Part shown: positions 62,780-64,000 of the stretch, piece after piece
How the letters are laid out: each line of letters starts with the position of its first letter
Numbering within the stretch: the first letter of the stretch is position 1
DNA from: Paenibacillus tritici
GTDB lineage: Bacteria > Bacillota > Bacilli > Paenibacillales > Paenibacillaceae
Direction of reading: 5' to 3'
Assembly: GCF_013204885.1 (NCBI RefSeq)
Contig: NZ_JABMKX010000002.1
Location: forward strand, 124,001 to 188,000
DNA: 64,000 nucleotides
The notes under the pieces: model-generated
Told to the model about the DNA's origin: nothing
Databases searched by the model: none
Seen by the model: only the letters and a program-made list of their open reading frames with translations
Made by a program: the position numbers and the translations under genes

Positions 62780-64000
62780 TTAAAATTCAAATTCAACGTC
62801 GCTCAGGCGTCTTTGAATTTCGGAGATTACACGTTTCTCATCCTCTTCGCCCTTGGCGACGAAGGTAACGGAGAAACGCACGAACGCGCCGGCATCATCC
62901 CAAGGCACGGTGGAGATCAGCTTCTCGCGGATCAGGAACTGCGAGAAATCTTCGCCGGATTCGAAGCGGCGTCCGCCCTTCACGCCTTTTGGAGCGGCTA
63001 CATACAAGAAGAAGGAACCCTTCGGCTTCTCTGCCTGGAAGCCCAGGCTGTTCAGCGCATCCACCAGCATGTCGTGGCGGCGGGAGTACTTGGCGGCAAT
63101 CGCTTCGGTAATCTCCGGGTGGGAGAGGCCATAAGCGGCAGCTTTTTGAATCGCGATGAACTGGCCGGAATCATTATTGTCCTTCACATCACTGAACGCC
63201 TTCACGATCAGCGGGTTGCCGGCCACGAAGCCGATTCTCCAGCCGGTCATGTTGTAGGACTTGGACAGGGAATGCAGCTCTACACCGACATCCTTCGCAC
63301 CAGGCACGGACAGGAAGCTCAGCGGCTTCACACCGTCATAAGTCAGTGCAGCATAAGGGGCGTCATGGATCACGACCACATCATATTTCTTCGCCCAGGC
63401 CACTACCTCGCTGAAGAATTCAGGAGTTGCGCTTGCACCGGTAGGGTTGTTCGGATAGTTGAGATAGAGCAGCTTCGCCTTGCGGGCTACGTCTTCCGGA
63501 ATAGCATTCAGGTCAGGCAGGAAGTTGTTCTCCTTCTTCAATTCAACGGAGTACACTTGTCCGCCCAGATATTTGGTATGGGTGCCAAGCACCGGATAAC
63601 CCGGGATGGTCATAATGGTGATATCGCCCGGATTAATGAACACGGAGGGCAGCATCGCCAGCGCCGGCTTCGAGCCAATGGAATGCACAATTTCAGTTAC
63701 AGGGTCAATGCCGTCTACCTGAAAAACTTCCTTAAGGTACACTGCGGCTGCGGCTTTGAATTCAGGAATCCCGTTATCGGAGTATCCCCGGTTCTCTTCC
63801 TTGGCTGCTTCCAGCGCAAGTCTGGCCACAATGCCTTCATCGGCCATTTCGTCCGGCTCGCCGACGCCCATGTCGATCAGTTCAATGTCAGGAAAATCCT
63901 GCTTCGCCGATGCTTTGGCGCGTTTGATTTTCTCGAATTTGTAGATCGAGGTGTCTTTGCCATACCCTTCGCCGCCGATACGTTCTGCAAAGTTAGTCTG
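62780..64000 (-). CDS. dapL: LL-diaminopimelate aminotransferase, 5' end outside window
   Basis: The frame stays open to the right edge (406 codons visible; the family has about 410-417), so only a few N-terminal residues are missing. The visible start QTNFAERIGGEGYGKD is typical of DapL. The PLP-binding Lys lies in SLSKSYNMTGWRIGF, and the NYPNNPTGA and IHDAPYAALTYD blocks fit class I/II aminotransferases. It makes LL-DAP from tetrahydrodipicolinate for lysine and peptidoglycan. An internal ATG at 63871 is not the start. Confidence 0.93.
   Translation of the reverse strand, partial: QTNFAERIGGEGYGKDTSIYKFEKIKRAKASAKQDFPDIELIDMGVGEPDEMADEGIVARLALEAAKEENRGYSDNGIPEFKAAAAVYLKEVFQVDGIDPVTEIVHSIGSKPALAMLPSVFINPGDITIMTIPGYPVLGTHTKYLGGQVYSVELKKENNFLPDLNAIPEDVARKAKLLYLNYPNNPTGASATPEFFSEVVAWAKKYDVVVIHDAPYAALTYDGVKPLSFLSVPGAKDVGVELHSLSKSYNMTGWRIGFVAGNPLIVKAFSDVKDNNDSGQFIAIQKAAAYGLSHPEITEAIAAKYSRRHDMLVDALNSLGFQAEKPKGSFFLYVAAPKGVKGGRRFESGEDFSQFLIREKLISTVPWDDAGAFVRFSVTFVAKGEEDEKRVISEIQRRLSDVEFEF

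Overview
The window reads as a chromosomal piece of a Gram-positive, plant-polysaccharide-degrading member of the Bacillales, most likely a Paenibacillus. The grounds are the strong AGGAGG-type ribosome binding sites, LplB/LplC-type sugar permeases with lipoprotein binding proteins, an SLH-anchored surface protein, a PyrR-attenuated pyr operon, YjfB, YolD and YjcZ small proteins, a cre-like and a LexA-like box, and B. subtilis-type tRNAs. This is inference from gene content; no marker gene such as rRNA is present.

Layout. (1) 0.3-17.2 kb, minus strand: a pectin locus. A membrane-bound AraC-type regulator leads two paralogous binding lipoproteins and two permeases (one LplABC-type importer), followed by a secreted pectinesterase, a pectate lyase and a translationally coupled SLH surface protein. 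(2) 17.4-25.3 kb: a fructan locus (importer, intracellular GH32, ROK fructokinase) with a divergent LacI regulator. It ends at a frameshifted remnant of an F5/8 (discoidin) domain gene. (3) 25.5-31.4 kb: an AT-rich island between a decayed 3' half of tRNA-Leu(TAA) and the intact tRNA-Leu(TAA). It carries an unrecognised 588-aa protein with a very small UvrD-like helicase, and, divergently, a HigB-type toxin with a HigA antitoxin fused to an ImmA/IrrE-like peptidase. This is the best candidate for an undescribed system. (4) 31.5-41.5 kb: single genes, many small (WGxxGxxG protein, M15 peptidase, YolD, acetyltransferase, GH26-PA14 mannanase, NucB-like nuclease, YjcZ, YjfB, a degenerate ImmA-like protein, UppP, HicAB). 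(5) 41.6-49.7 kb: ion homeostasis, with ktrB and a usp-mnhABCDEFG operon, each behind a nearly identical promoter-terminator leader. (6) 49.8-51.3 kb: alpha/beta hydrolase and two CAT-anticodon tRNAs. (7) 52.1-61.3 kb: pyrR-pyrB-pyrC-carA-carB-pyrF-pyrE with a PyrR attenuator. (8) 61.3-64.0 kb: nested palindromes, tandem and dispersed repeats, an acetyltransferase and a 5'-truncated dapL.

How it works together: secreted esterase and lyase would demethylate and cut pectin at the surface, the LplABC importer would take up the oligomers, and the cache-type AraC sensor would switch the locus on, with CcpA repression suggested by a cre-like box. The fructan locus imports oligofructosides, hydrolyses them inside and phosphorylates fructose. 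All functions are read from sequence motifs by eye; no database search was run.
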